Shown here one piece after another: positions 43,346-55,964 of a stretch of 64,000 bases of DNA. Position 1 is the stretch's first letter. Each line of letters begins with the position of its first letter. The notes under the pieces were generated by a model that saw only the letters and a list, made by a program, of their open reading frames with translations, ran no database searches and was not told where the DNA came from. Source of the DNA: Chrysolina oricalcia (taxonomy: Eukaryota; Arthropoda; Insecta; Coleoptera; Chrysomelidae); the NCBI GenBank assembly GCA_944452925.2, contig OX101810.2, positions 13,564,398 to 13,628,397 on the forward strand, read 5' to 3'. The translations under genes and the position numbers were made by a program.

Positions 43346-43620
43346 GTCGTAGGAAATGAAATATTTCGATACAGCTAGCCCGTGGGAAATAAAAATCGGT
43401 GTTACAACGTAGTAGGTTTCTTACTCGAAGACGCAATTGAAATGTTCATTTTTCTTAATGGTCGTAGAAAATTAGTATATTTCATTACGAGTTCAGAAAA
43501 TAGGCCATCTCCGTGCGTGAATGACATGTTCCCGTGGGAGGCGAAGCCGAACACGGGAAGACGTGCAAGCACGAAAAACGCATTTATGGACGAGTAATAG
43601 AGAGCTATTGCAAACTGAAA
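43346..43620 (+). repeat. Class C hairpin element C2 (partial, possibly tandem)
   Basis: The apex at 43529-43559 is TTCCCGTG-GGA-GGC-GAA-GCC-GAA-CACGGGAA. GGTCGTAGAAAATTAGTATA at about 43461 and GTCGTAGGAAATGAAATATT at 43347 look like end-to-start junctions of neighbouring units (compare GTCGACGAAAATAGTTATTT at 60338), so remnants of more than one unit may be fused here. Confidence 0.55.
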
Positions 43621-43911
43621 TAAGTTTACTTAATTACAAGAAACTTTAATTAAAGTATCCTGTATTGTGATGTATAATTCTGTTTTGCCTTCTTTCTAGA
43701 TGCTTTTACTTAAACTTTATTTTGACAAGTACGTCAAAGTTCAAATCTTTTCATCTATTCATCCCAATCACTATCTCATAACATCATTGGTCTAATATCA
43801 TTTGTATGTCCTGCCGATCAGTTTACAAAGAAAATTATTTTTGAATCAACTGCAGCACATATTTTTTACTCCTTTTGCAATATGCTTACGAGGCACAACT
43901 TGGAGAATATA

Positions 43912-44497
43912 GTTATTTTCCTAACAAGTGCGGAAAGTGATACTTTCCCGCACGCGACTGCCGTTGACCCGAACGACGCGAAGCGGAGTTCGGGCAAGCA
44001 GTCAAGGGCGGGAAAGACACTTTACGCATGAATTAGGAACATTATTTTTTCTACGACCGCATAAAGATTCAAAAAGCACATTGAAAATATATAATTTATT
44101 TCAACATAAAAAACATTCAATGAAAATCCACTAATTATTATTAATATTAATGTTGAAAAAACAATTTGTTGTATTCTGCAAATGCGTCAGAATAGCCGGT
44201 CCAGAGTAGTTAGTTAGTGGTAACTGGCTGTTAAGAGTAACACTCGTAGATTGCAAAGTGCATGAAGATGACGGAGACGGCGGTTGCAAGTTGCCAGTAC
44301 ATGAAAGAATTTTATTCGAGATGGTTTTCTTCTGTTCTACGGAGTCCTCCAAATAACTCTCAGCAACAATGAAATGTAAATTTAATAACGATAAATTGAC
44401 ATATTTTACTTTCCCGCACTAGTGCGGGAAAGTGACAATTTCTAAACTAAAATGAGTGCGGGAAAGTGGGTAAAAACGCACGGTCGTAGAAAAAAGG
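43912..44497. mobile_element. Class C hairpin element C3
   Basis: Starts ATAGTTATTTTCCTAACAAG. The hairpin has stepped arms (CTTTCCCGC / GGCGGGAAAG, GACTGC / GCAGTC) and the apex CCCGAAC-GA-CGC-GAA-GCG-GA-GTTCGGG at 43968-43994. After it TTTTTTCTACGACCGCAT is inverted as CACGGTCGTAGAAAAAA near 44480-44497. A second palindrome CTTTCCCGCACTAGTGCGGG lies at 44411. The minus strand between carries a small protein end (44131-44352). Same layout as C1. Confidence 0.7.
44131..44352 (-). CDS. Protein fragment of class C element C3 (Ser/Thr/Pro-rich, NCxxNI end)
   Basis: A 73-codon minus frame, rich in Ser, Thr, Pro and Gln (NLQPPSPSSSCTLQSTSVT), ends LQNTTNCFFNININNN. The ending resembles NCTNC-x-F-x-F-NI in C1 and NCTNC-T-L/F-NI in the 59.7-61.1 kb pair. 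It may be the last exon of an element-encoded protein; no domain is recognised and expression is unknown. Confidence 0.4.
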   Translation of the reverse strand: MEDSVEQKKTISNKILSCTGNLQPPSPSSSCTLQSTSVTLNSQLPLTNYSGPAILTHLQNTTNCFFNININNN

Positions 44498-46811
44498 TTT
44501 TCCCAAACGAGACGGGAGCGGGAACGGGATGAACTCGAGACTAGATTCTATAGCAGGATATGTAAATATGTATACCGGTGGGATTATCAGTATTCCGAAA
44601 TGCAGGAAAACAGCGAAATTTGTTATTTACCCTATTGGTAAGGAAATATTCAAACAATTTGCGATTTCTAGAGAACTGTCAACAACATATTATTTAATTT
44701 TGACATGTAAATAGGCAGCTATAATGACACCAGCGCACGTATGCTAAATAAGCATGTAAATATCTCTGTCTCTTTTTCGAAAGCAACATACCAGACGTTG
44801 TTTACAAACATCTCAGCCCGAATCATGTTAAAAAAGGGCATTGTCGGAAATATTCGTTTGCACTCGGTGATCAGGTTGGAATTCCGTATTATATTCACTC
44901 TTAACTTGGCGATCATGTTTGTTTACGTCCGTTTACGACTTATTTGTCGTCTTGTCAAATCAAACATGGGCGTCGCAGCATGGTAATCATGGCATAAACC
45001 ATAGCTGACGTTTTCATTGGTATTAATAAGTTGATTTTTGTTGAATTTGCTCATTTTCATCCCGTTTTTGAGACAAAAATACACTATTTGTTGAAATAGC
45101 TGTAAAAAAACTGTTACTATGTAAATCAACTGAACGATCACCTATCAATAATTAGGAAAAAACTTGTTGAAATGTAGGTATACTAAAAAGTAAGCTAGTA
45201 AATAAGTAAGCAAACTCAACTCTTCATTAAACAAATTCAAATCATAAGCCACTAGCTATATCTAATGGGCATAGGAATGTTTTGTTGACATACATGGATT
45301 ATCACGTAGGTAATCCGTTCATCATCAGAAGTTGTCGATGATCCCATTTTAATAAAATTTTATATACACGGAATATCACATATGTCAATAATAATCGATC
45401 TGGAATGTTGTCAGTAACGTATCGCTTCTGGTAAAACCGGACGTGGACATAAAATTCTTTATTGTGAATGGAACACTGAATCATCGCAAGTTTGAAATCT
45501 AATCAATGGGTTGAGTAGTATTTTCAATCTCTTGAGGGAGCCCATTCTCCTTCCTTTGGGAGATACCTCATTGAATTTCTTCAATCCTTTGGAGATGCAA
45601 GAAGTTAAATAATAACTGCATAAGAAATTATCGATTTTCTACCGACGGACTTGTAATATCGATCGCTCCCTAAGTATAACTCCACACAAGTTAAGAAATA
45701 ACTTTATGACAACTCTAAAAAAAATTCAATCATCTGCCCCAGAATATACTTAAATAGAAATAAAAATCAAAAAAAGAGTTAGAGAGCTACTAGCTTACTA
45801 CACTTTGGATGCGTATTTTAATGATACACTTTCATCACAAATTTGAATGTAATCTCTTATGTGCATTATAGTTTATGCGTGAAGTCTTGTGTGTATTATA
45901 ATTGATGTTTATCTTATATAAAGTGTATAGTATAGTATAGTTTACGAATGCGATTCAAAGATTTGGATATTTTGATTTTTTTACTTCAGCAATTTCATTT
46001 ATTTTTTCAGTATTTATAATCGAGTTCGGTATTATGATCTCAGAGTGGAGCAGATTTTAGTCACGTGGCCACAAATTAATCAGATCAATCGGTAATAAAC
46101 GAACGAAACGGACGTTGGCTTGACTTTGACATGCTATTCTCCAATAACCACATCCAAATTTGCATCGTTTTTTTCGTAAAGAATCTTCAAGTTTGAAATT
46201 TGAACGTTTTGAATATTGCAATAACGAATTTACAAAAAATATTGCTGGTTTCTGTTTGGAAAAATCTAATCATTAATTTTATGATGATGAACATAACCTC
46301 ACACTTTCAAATTAATCTTACTCGTCTGCCAAAATTCTCCGAGCAAACAGATCAATCTAAGACTGATCGGATTTGAATAACCGAACGATCAAGATTTACC
46401 TCCCCTACAATCGCTTGCAATAAACGAACGATCTAGACTAATCTGACCAGTCCGACGTAAAAACCGAACGCTACTTATGAACTTATTCTATGCTTTATCA
46501 GCAATAATCTAATTCTTTGCACAATACAGTATTTTTGATTGATTGAACCATCAAAAGTAAGTGTTCATTGCTTTGAAGCAATTTAGTTTATATTGCCACA
46601 CAGCAATAATCACTATCTTTATGCGTTCACAATTGACGAATAAAAGTCAGTTTTTGAAAGATCGTAGAAGAAATAGTGTATGCCATGGTAGTACACATGG
46701 CGTTCCAACAATTTTCATGTCACTTACAATTGTCACTTATTTTTGAACCTATTCATCGTAATAAAATATGTTACTCTTTACTGACAACACTTGTAGGGTG
46801 TACTCAAAGGC
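44498..46811. other. Intergenic, no feature seen
   Basis: AT-rich. Open frames here are short and show no recognisable motif. Direct repeats of AATAAACGAACGA occur near 46098 and 46422 without a clear element. Confidence 0.35.
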
Positions 46812-46925
46812 ATGTGAGGGTACATGGCGGCTATTATTTGCCGTGGCGCTCCGGGATAAATTAGAAATTATAGACAGCGCTTTCACTTTCTAACTCAGGG
46901 AAACCTACAGCACTTCTGCCAAGCA
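46812..46925 (+). repeat. Short dispersed repeat, copy 3 of 3
   Basis: Contains GGCGGCTATTATTTGCCGTG, GGCGCTCCGG, GCTTTCACTTTCTAACTCAGG and AACCTACAGCAC in the order seen at 18995-19125. Confidence 0.5.
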
Positions 46926-48130
46926 TTAGACGTCAGGATTGACATCTTGATAACACACGTGCTTTCTAACCAGGCATGTGGTCTCCTATCGATACCAATA
47001 CATGTGAGAACAAATTTCTCCGAACCGACCGAGTCTAATTATACATATTTTTTATTAAAAATTAAACATGAGAAAATGTATTACTACGCCACTGGTTCTA
47101 CGCTTACGTCCGAATATCATAACAATAACTAATCTCCCCCTCCGAACTCGGAGTTTTACGCCTCACCCACAATCTGTAACAAAGGATAGTGTTATGGAGC
47201 TTTCATAACAAATGTGTGTTGTGATTATAGAAATGGTATTTCTATGTCTTTTATTGGTCGGAGGTAAATATAGTGTTTTCAGATAGGTATAATGAAAAAT
47301 GTATTTCACATGGTGTAGTAAGAAGAACAATAGTTTAGCCAACGCTACCTTCTTCCTGAAGCGAATTTACATATCCTGCATAGGTAGGTGTCCATTGTTG
47401 TTTTCGAAATGTCACCTGGTATGTGAACCAAGGATAAGCAAAGGTCATCTTTAATTTATCGATGATGATTGTTGATGATGATTGTTGATTTTAAATAATA
47501 GAATTGAAAACAGGCCCCATAAAGCTTTAGATTTGTAAAATGACACTTATTGATGTCATCCAGTGAGCATGTGAGGTACGTAAAGACTTAAATTTTTTGT
47601 TAACAAAATGATATTGACAACAAAATATGGATGGATATAAGGATAAATGTATTTTATTTAAATTTTTACGGTGTATGTTGTCTATCTTCAAGTTCACATG
47701 AAACGGAAGGCATGTTGGTTAAGAGGACCAAAAGTAAAAAATGAAAAGAATCATGTGTTTTTATTTTATTTTATGACATTTTTGAAACCCTAAGCAGTGA
47801 GTTCCAAGGTTTTTTTAGTTTTTTGACAAATGGATCTTGTCATACAGACTTTTGGTAGGTCACAAAAAAACAACAACAAAGTATTGGAAAGACAGAACAC
47901 ATTGCGTCGATGTCAAATCTAGAAATGCATCGATTATAAAAATATCTTTGGTGGGTCTGAGTAGAAGTAAAAGTAAAGTAAAAGTAAAAGAGCCTCTTGA
48001 AAGGAATTCTAATGAGTCAGGCTAAATTTTGGCGCTGAACCCATTATGCAAAAACAGATTGAATCGGTGTTTTATGAAGCAAGAAAAGCTGTCGGAATGT
48101 GAAGTAGCTCTAGGCACGAAACAGAAATAG
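46926..48130. other. Intergenic, no feature seen
   Basis: AT-rich. Short AGTAAAAGTAAAGTAAAAGT repeats near 47965. No gene recognised. Confidence 0.35.
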
Positions 48131-48232
48131 TTATTCATGATACAATTTCGTAAAGTACTTTGTTGAATAAGGCGAAGCCGAGTTCAACAAAACACGCGAG
48201 TACAAAAAAGCTCTTAACGAAAATGTATCAAA
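48131..48232 (+). repeat. Class C hairpin C4
   Basis: Starts AATAGTTATTCATGATAC; outer arms TGATACAATTTCGT / ACGAAAATGTATCA. The apex at 48159-48191 is TTTGTTGAA-TAA-GGC-GAA-GCC-GAG-TTCAACAAA. The left CGA is here TAA, which is what C-to-T plus G-to-A changes at a CpG would give; the right CGAG is kept. Confidence 0.65.
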
Positions 48233-49868
48233 CAAAGTTTTTTATACTTAAGAGCAAACGCTACCTTGGTAAAACGGGAATCCGTTTTGAGCCCACAGTT
48301 TTTGTTTGAGAATTTTTTTTTGCATTATTCAATGGTTTTGTGAAACTTCCGGAACTTCAGTGATTTTTTGGTATGACAATTTCTAAGAAAAAAAAATTAA
48401 ATGACTTGATGAATTTGAAAAATTGAGAGATTCCGGAATTCTCATGAAACCACCGAGCCCATACAAAAAATGTCCTTTCCATGAAATCAATGGTTTTTGC
48501 AAGAAACGGATTCTACGATCGGGAAATTTATATCTGATTGGCGCTGTAATCGGGAACGGACAGGTGCTGTGTTGCCAATATTCATCGAGTTCATTATCTT
48601 CACCCTCATTCCTGATCAGTATGCCAACAAACCTTAGCTGAAAGAGATGAAGAAGAAATTTGACGTTTCAGTAATGGTGGCTCTTAAGACAGTTATTATA
48701 TTGACAAATTGTGCCAACTGTAGAAGTTTATAATTTTTGTCATATTTTCAAATTATGACTTCCTAGTAAAATGTGTTGCAAAATACTTTCTTTTTGAAAA
48801 ATGAATGAACAGTTTGTGAAACTTTGGCAATAGTATTTCCATGAGTATTATCGTTCATATTATAAGACCAAGAATTGGAATGAACAACTCCATTGATTAA
48901 GTTACACCTGATATAATGACGCTGACTGCTACATTTCTGGAAAAAAGACCTACTATGATACTTGGGATTTCATTCAATTCATTTTGGAATTTTACGCAGG
49001 TTTTTCGTTTATAGCGTAGATTTTTCTCAGATTCTATTAAAAACTCCTATTAAACATATTCAGTTAGGATTTAATTAATTTTTTAAGGAATAAAACACCA
49101 AATGTAATCCTTGGTGGGACTAACTTACGAATAAAAAGAAAAATCTTTAGAATTTTTTTATTTTATGTCTTAAACGAACTCAGAGCCTATTTAAATCATT
49201 CGTTGGAAAGTAATAGGAAATTGGGAGTTACTCATAAATATGAAAACAAAGATTCATTATAATGGAAATACTGATGCAGTTGTTCATTAGGAACTAGTTA
49301 TTCTAATGGTCTCCAAAAATTTCTTTATGATGGTATAAATTAGAACTAGATTATTTCATGACGTTGATAACTAAGCACGTCGTTACCGAGTAAGACAATT
49401 TGGATGTACGTACACACGTTGTCTCAATAAGTTGTCAGCAAATATCGCAATCAAAGAAAGGAAAATGTATTTTAGTTGATAGCGTTATGACTGTGACATC
49501 ATTATGGAAATAAAAAAATTTGTTGAATTTTACATTTGTTTATAACTAATTTACAAACAAATGACGTCAAAAAATTATAACCAGTAGTAATTACTGCCAT
49601 TGTTAGATGTAAAACCAGCAATTATAAAACGTTTGTAAAAAAATTATTTAACAATAATTTTTGTTCTATAAAAAATTATGGTAAACAAACTAATAAATAT
49701 TTATAAACTTCTATTGTGTGATCTCATTAAGTAGGTATATTAGTAGGGCTCCAGAAAGCCGACGATTTATAGGTCAATTACTTAATCTTTTACGTAGTTA
49801 TTTATGAAAGCGGAGACTGGAAATATTTGTTAATTAACAATGGTATAACTTTTTGAATAATAGACTAA
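48233..49868. other. Intergenic, no feature seen
   Basis: AT-rich, no gene or repeat boundary recognised. Confidence 0.35.
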
Positions 49869-50012
49869 GGGCCAGTTTCACAGGTCCCAGCTAACCTTCA
49901 AATAACTAAGTGAAAGTTTAGACGGTGAATGACAGTCTTTAAATGGCGTTCAAAGGATCACATTCTAACCATCAGTTAATAAATCTGGAACTGGCACCTG
50001 TGAAACTGGCCC
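49869..50012. mobile_element. 144-bp Harbinger/Tourist-like MITE
   Basis: Terminal GGGCCAGTTTCACAGGT and ACCTGTGAAACTGGCCC are inverted repeats. TAA flanks both sides (49866-49868 and 50013-50015), the 3-bp target type of PIF/Harbinger elements. Confidence 0.85.
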
Positions 50013-50353
50013 TAAGACATTTATTTCTGATGGGGATTCATTTGTTAAAGTGTCCACATCCATAATTTATTAAAAAATTTAAATTAACATTTAATGCTAT
50101 AGAAAAACTATTTTCTGTCATACACTGTCTTTTGCAGCGGTACGCCCAGTACTGTAACGGCCTTGCGGAGAACTATTTTCAGCGTCAAATCAAAATTATG
50201 AATAATGGAGTTCTGAGGTCTGGACATTTATATTGGAAATTTCCTCCTCTTAGGGAAATGTTTTCAAAATTTCTTAACACCTTGACTGCCAAGAAATTTA
50301 CAGTGACTTACCCATGGTGCCACAGAAAACGGAAACCGTGTAACAATGATATA
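50013..50353. other. Intergenic with an unexplained open frame
   Basis: A plus frame from 50132 runs ~70 codons up to the next element (AQYCNGLAENYFQRQIKI, LYWKFPPLREMFSKFL, VTYPWCHRKRKP). I do not recognise it. Its composition is less biased than the surroundings, so a decayed coding fragment is possible. Confidence 0.25.
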
Positions 50354-51877
50354 CAGGGTGGGGCACCGAAAACGAAACAGATCGAATATCTTCAAAACGC
50401 ATGTGTTGTGAATAAAATGCAAAAACAGGTCCTATCATAACCTCAACTGTCATACCTCTCCCCCCACCCCTTGGGCACTGTCACCCAAACAATTTGAATA
50501 GGGAAAGTAGTAAGTGTGACACATCATTGGAAAGGTAATTTCATAAGGAATTCAGCCATGTCAATTTTTACCACCTAACTTTTTATTTTGTCGCCCTCTT
50601 GCAGGAAAAATAACTGTTCCGTATTCCAAATTATAATACTGCATTTGCAAGCTATTTTGACATAAATTCGGTGACAGTGCATTAGGGAACTTTTCTAAGA
50701 GAAAAAACAAAATGGCGGCTCCAAAATGGCGGATATGATTTGCAATTATGGTCTGATTCAATTCAAAATTGATATGTGATGGTTTTCAAAATCGGAAATT
50801 ATGATTTGTTCGTCAATGCAAAAAAAACAAGATTGTGGCGCCAAGATGGCGGTCGAAATTTGTAATTCTGGTCTGATTTGAATCAAAATTAGTATGTGAA
50901 GATTTTCAGTGATTTTCAGGAGCAGTAAAATTCTGAAAAAAAAAGCTTTTATACAAATGCGCTAAAAAGGAAATAATTTTGTTTTTTCAGATATGTAACG
51001 TAGGTTATTCTTTGTGTAACATATTCGTAAGCTTGCCGCCAGTAAAAAATAGGTATTTTTGCGAGGTAAAAGTTGTATTATGTTGCGCACAGAATAACCT
51101 ACGTCACACATCTAAATAAAATATTATTTCCTAATTTGTATAAAATCATTTTTTCACCAATTCAATTAATTCACTGTAGTCATACTGGAAACTTGTAAAA
51201 CCTTCATATGCCAATTTTGAATCGAATCGAACCACAATTACCAATTTCGCCCACCATGTTGGTTTCTTGCATTGACAAAAATATCATAATTTTTCACCCT
51301 GAAAATCCCCACATATCAATTTTGATTCGAATCGGACCAGAATTACAAATTTCGTCCGCCATCTTGGAGCCACTATCTTGTTTTTTTTTGCATTGACGAA
51401 CAAATCATAATTTCCGATCTTGAAAACCACCACATATCAATTTTGAATCGAATCGGACCTAAATTGCAAATCATGTCCGCCATTTTGGAGCCGCCATTTT
51501 GTTTTTTCTCTCAGAAAAATTCCATAATGCACTGTCACCGAATTTATGTCAAAATAGCTTGCAAATGCAGTATTATAATTTGGAATACAGAACAGTTATT
51601 TTTCCCGCAAGAGGGCGCCAAAATAAAAAGTTAGGTGGCAAAAATTGACATGGCTGAATTCCTTATGAAATCACCTTTTCAATGATGTGTCACACTAATT
51701 TCCCTATTCAAATTGTTTGAATGAGAGTGCTCAAGGGGTGGGGGGACAGGTATGACAGTTGAGGTTATGATAGGAAGATGTCCCCTTGGATTAAAAATCG
51801 ACCTGTTTTTGCATTCTATTCACAACACATGCGTTTTGAAGATATTCGATCTGTTTCGTTTTCAGTGCCCCACCCTG
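50354..51877. mobile_element. 1.5-kb foldback with CAGGGTG ends and ATGGCGG clusters
   Basis: Ends CAGGGTGGGGCACCGAAAAC and GTTTTCAGTGCCCCACCCTG; TA duplications at 50352-50353 and 51878-51879. Arms of about 650 bp meet near 51040-51060. Each arm holds CAAAATGGCGG or CAAGATGGCGG-type motifs (left: 50709-50850; right, inverted: 51250-51500) in repeated modules with AATTC(A)AAATTGATATGTG. No transposase is present; the TA target and CAGGGTG end fit a non-autonomous Tc1/mariner-type element. Confidence 0.85.
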
Positions 51878-52841
51878 TATGAGATTAGCCTACCATTCAG
51901 TTATCACTTCATATAGAGATTTCAAATTTGAAGTAGAGGTATAGGATTGAAATATATGAAATTTTATTTCAGTCAGAAGTGCTGACAACTTTTTTATAGA
52001 AAATTGCACCTTGTCTATTTTCATCAACTTAACAATTTTCTCAGAATACTCATCACAAAAATTTATGCTTTGTTAAGATTCGTCCACTAGATGGAGCTGA
52101 AATCGGAAAAGTTTAATATTCGAATCGATCAATTCAAATGTAGTCAGTAGGGTGTAGGGATGGATTCATACACATATTCCTGTCTTTTCATTCCAAAATC
52201 ATAATAATAATTACAAAATAATATTTATTTACTGCCAAATATAAAGAATAATAGTTCTCAAAAGCAATATAATTCAGAAAGTAAAGAAATTATTACCCGG
52301 TAATTCAGAACTGACTTGAAAATGATGATTTCTGGTAAATTTTATGGACGAATAGACACATGAACACTTTTGAACATATTGAAAGTTTGATTTTATGGAG
52401 GACATTCGTCACCTGAAATGTATTTTGTGGGTTTGTAACCTTCCACAGTCTGAAAATGTGTTAATGTGAGATCAAGATAATCTATAAAAGTGTAAAAGGG
52501 CAAATGAGTAAATTGTATATTGTGCAACTGGAAGATATCCCACTTTGAAGTAAACTTTACGAACTGGAAGTTTATGAAATATAACATCCAAAGTGGCTCT
52601 TCATGTGGCAGTAGTGACAAAGTTGGAGGCAATTGTTATTTGGTAGAATGTTGCTATTATTCAAAAAAGTAAATGCATTCTGATTTACTGCTTATTCATA
52701 GGATTGTTAAAACATGTAAGTGTCATTCATATTACGAAAAAGTACTGATTTTACATAATCTGAAGATTTTTGGGGAGACTTAGTCTATATATCAACTGAA
52801 AGGAATACGTTCCGGTACGTCCAATAAATATCTGAAAACAT
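51878..52841. other. Intergenic, no feature seen
   Basis: AT-rich, nothing recognised. Confidence 0.35.
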
Positions 52842-54060
52842 TAAAAAATGGTGAAAAAAAAAAAGAAAAAATTCGTGGGCTTGGACATCTGAATATTCCA
52901 AAAGAGATACAAAATGATGATGAATGATGAACCAGAAAATTAGGAAGATATGATCAATTTTCAAAATGAAATAACGGACGAATCTGAAGCCATTGCCGAT
53001 AATGAAAATAATGAAATTTTTCAGTTTAAAAACGAAAAATCTGAATAGCTGAATTCTGATGTTTTGTTATTGTAAAGAAACACCGTCGTGATTTTTTCTG
53101 ATATCAATTAGATTTGGTAGAATAACAATGGTACTTTAACTCAGTCAAGGCTTCATGAATGATACTCAACCAATAGAAATGAAATCCAGAGATTTATCAG
53201 ACTCACAGGGTATAAGAAGTATTAAGATTATAAGCTACATGTTGCCAATTATTGGCCAACCGATATGTTTTTTCGAAACCTGTTTGCTCCACTAATCATA
53301 ACAAAGAAATGATTTCAATACTTCTTGAAAGTTTGTAATTTTTAATTTTTACTAGCACTTTCCATAAAATGAGATTCATTACTGGAGAAACATTGTGTAG
53401 GTATCAATAAATCGCCAGTTCCATTCAGAGGACGGTTGATTATGAAGCAATATTTCCCAGAAAAGGCTTTTAAGTATGGAATAAATCTATTTAACCTGTG
53501 TTGTGGAAATGAATATACCTACCTACTTGAAATTTAAAAATATATTTTGTGAAAGAACGTGTTTCTGATACATCAGTCACAACAAACAATGTGTTGTTTT
53601 TGTCTCATAAACTTTTGTATTCCAGAAGAAAACCCATTGCTGATAATTTTGATAGAAGTATATCGCTGGCTACAAAACTTGTTGGTAAAAGAACTCACTA
53701 TATCATAATTATTCAGGCACTTAGAAAAAGTACTTATTACTTACGAAATCAAAAACAAAAGTTTGCAAAAAGATGATATATGTTCAATACAGAACGATCT
53801 CGTAATTTGAGTCATTTAGCGAAAGGTATAATAGGATATATTCAGTCTCAGTACCAAATACCGCCAAACACGGTATCAATTAGTCCGATATTCCAAACTT
53901 AATCGAAGCGATATGGAAATCAAATATATTAACAAATTTAGATGTGCAATCGATAACCAGAAGCAAAATTATACAGTGTAATGAAAGAAAAGCTTCTGTA
54001 GATGTTTCTGATATATCTAGAGCTGGCTATAATTAGCTACTTAGAAAATCACAGAATTTG
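52842..54060 (+). pseudogene. piggyBac-type transposase pseudogene 2
   Basis: Plus-strand remnants: a Lys-rich N terminus (MVKKKKKKFVGLDI, 52849), an acidic stretch, VPFRGRLIMKQYFPEKAFKY then GINLFNLCCGNEYTY (53410-53520), VSDTSVTTNNVLFLSHKLLY, ADNFDRSISLATKLVGKRTH (53637-53700) and KSTYYLRNQKQKFAKR. These follow the order of the piggyBac catalytic domain (P-F-R-G-R..K-Q-Y-x-P-x-K..K-Y-G-I-K-L-F; DNFYTS; L..T..GT-x-R). Multiple frameshifts and stops. It appears unrelated to pseudogene 1 by direct duplication. Confidence 0.7.
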
Positions 54061-55960
54061 TAAAAAAATTAGCACTAGAACTCATTTTCGATAAAACACT
54101 AGTTCACCACAATAGATTTGTTCTAAAATAAAAGAGCCCATCAAACAATCACAACTCCTGCGTATGACCCAAGAACAAGATACACCTCAATCAGTTATAA
54201 AAGATCTTCGAATAAAGTCCATCGTCTGCTCTAACAGACGGAAATGCCGTGAGAGTCAAAAAACATGGTAACCCAATTTTTTAGTAGTGAAATGTACCTA
54301 CTTATATATTTCTTTGAGAAATCCGTTTTATTTTGAACATTATCTATAGAAACAGACTGTAGGCCTACCTCTTATCCTAGTCTGCTTTCGGTGTGGTAAA
54401 ATATTCTTGCATGTTTTGAGGTGAATCAATACCATTACCTCTCCATCTCTACTATTAATTGTGTTGTGAAGTTCACAATCATTTATACAGTGTTCGACAA
54501 AAAACCCCTCTCCTTTGTAATATTAGAACCAGAAAGATAGAGAATTGAAACAAAATGGAGTTGAAATGGGAACGAATTTTCACAATAAGTTGAAATTTGT
54601 AGCCAAATTTGCGTGCAACGTAACCAACTTCAAATTTAAGGTTTCTAAGTCGATGATGTTCCATTCGGTGCATATAAAAATCGATACCGTTGCCTTTTCA
54701 ACCATATTCACAAACGATCCGTGTGTTGATTTATCCTGATTCATCACTTACAAAAAAATTACGACTTCAATATGACCTATATTCTATATCACCCAGACCA
54801 ATGACAGAGATTTGAGACCTACAAGATTAAATGTATTCAAATAGATTACCACTACTACTTTGTAGAAAAAGTGTTTGAAGCAGCCGTAGTAGAGGTGCAA
54901 AATCGGCGGTCACTATGACCACTACAGGAAAGTATCGTAGCGGTCCTAATGACCGCTATGGCACTCAAGGTGTTCCATTTTTCTAATGGTCATTCTTAAT
55001 CTAATCTATTTTTGTTTTTCAACTTGTTGATTGGACTATATTGACGACACTACTTGACTAAGATCTAAGATCATTAACTGATAAATAATGAAAAACGTAT
55101 CGAGTAATCCAATCTTCCGCATAAACCTATACAATAGGTATTTTCACCGACGACTATTCAACAGACAACAACGGCTGTTCCCTACGACCGTTGAATTATA
55201 ATTCCATTAATTCTCCAGGGACTGTACTATGTTCAAAAGACCCTACGTAACAAAAGAGAAGCAACTGCATCTATTTTTACAAGAACAACGAAATACCGGA
55301 AGAGAGCATAGTGCTTGACGATGAAAGTAAAAATCAGCATTGAAAAATCTTCTGACTTTTCTCTGTATGATTATCTAACAAAATCCCAAAATTTGTGTTT
55401 GGACACCCCAGTAGACAAGCTACAAGTATAGGTTTTTCCACAGCGAAAACTTGGGATTCCTTGCTGTAACGAGGGATTATAGGAGGGCAATAATTTATTA
55501 TGATGGAACATGTATTAGAACTGAGAAGAGTAGTGAAAAGAAAACAACCTCCTACTGACAATTTTTTCAATTAAAAAAATTGTCCAACTCTACATAATCA
55601 ACAGATACGTATTCATATTTTTTTCGTTTGGGCCCGAGGACTATTAGAGAAATCAAATACTCTGGATGTACTTTTTACATTCGAAAAATATAAGAAACAA
55701 TATATACTTGTAACATAACTACTGCGTCATTTTATTTATCATTTGTGAAAGTATTTTGCTCAGAGAAAGCTCTTTTAAGGAACATAACGGTTTATTTATA
55801 CCTGTAACTTGTAACTATCGAAAGTACTTTTACTGTAACAAAGCAGTTTAGGCTGACGGATTGGATTATTATTTAACGTTTCTGCAATCTTGTTACGTTG
55901 TTCTTTAGGAGGTTATTGGGACAAGAGTCACAACGTATCACTGTACCTTACTTTACAGGC
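54061..55960. other. Intergenic, no gene seen
   Basis: AT-rich. TACAGTGTTCGACAAAAAAC at 54487 resembles a transposon end but has no partner. Two small GCGGTCNNNNTGACCGC-like inverted motifs lie at 54905-54950. Confidence 0.3.
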
Positions 55961-55964
55961 ATCT

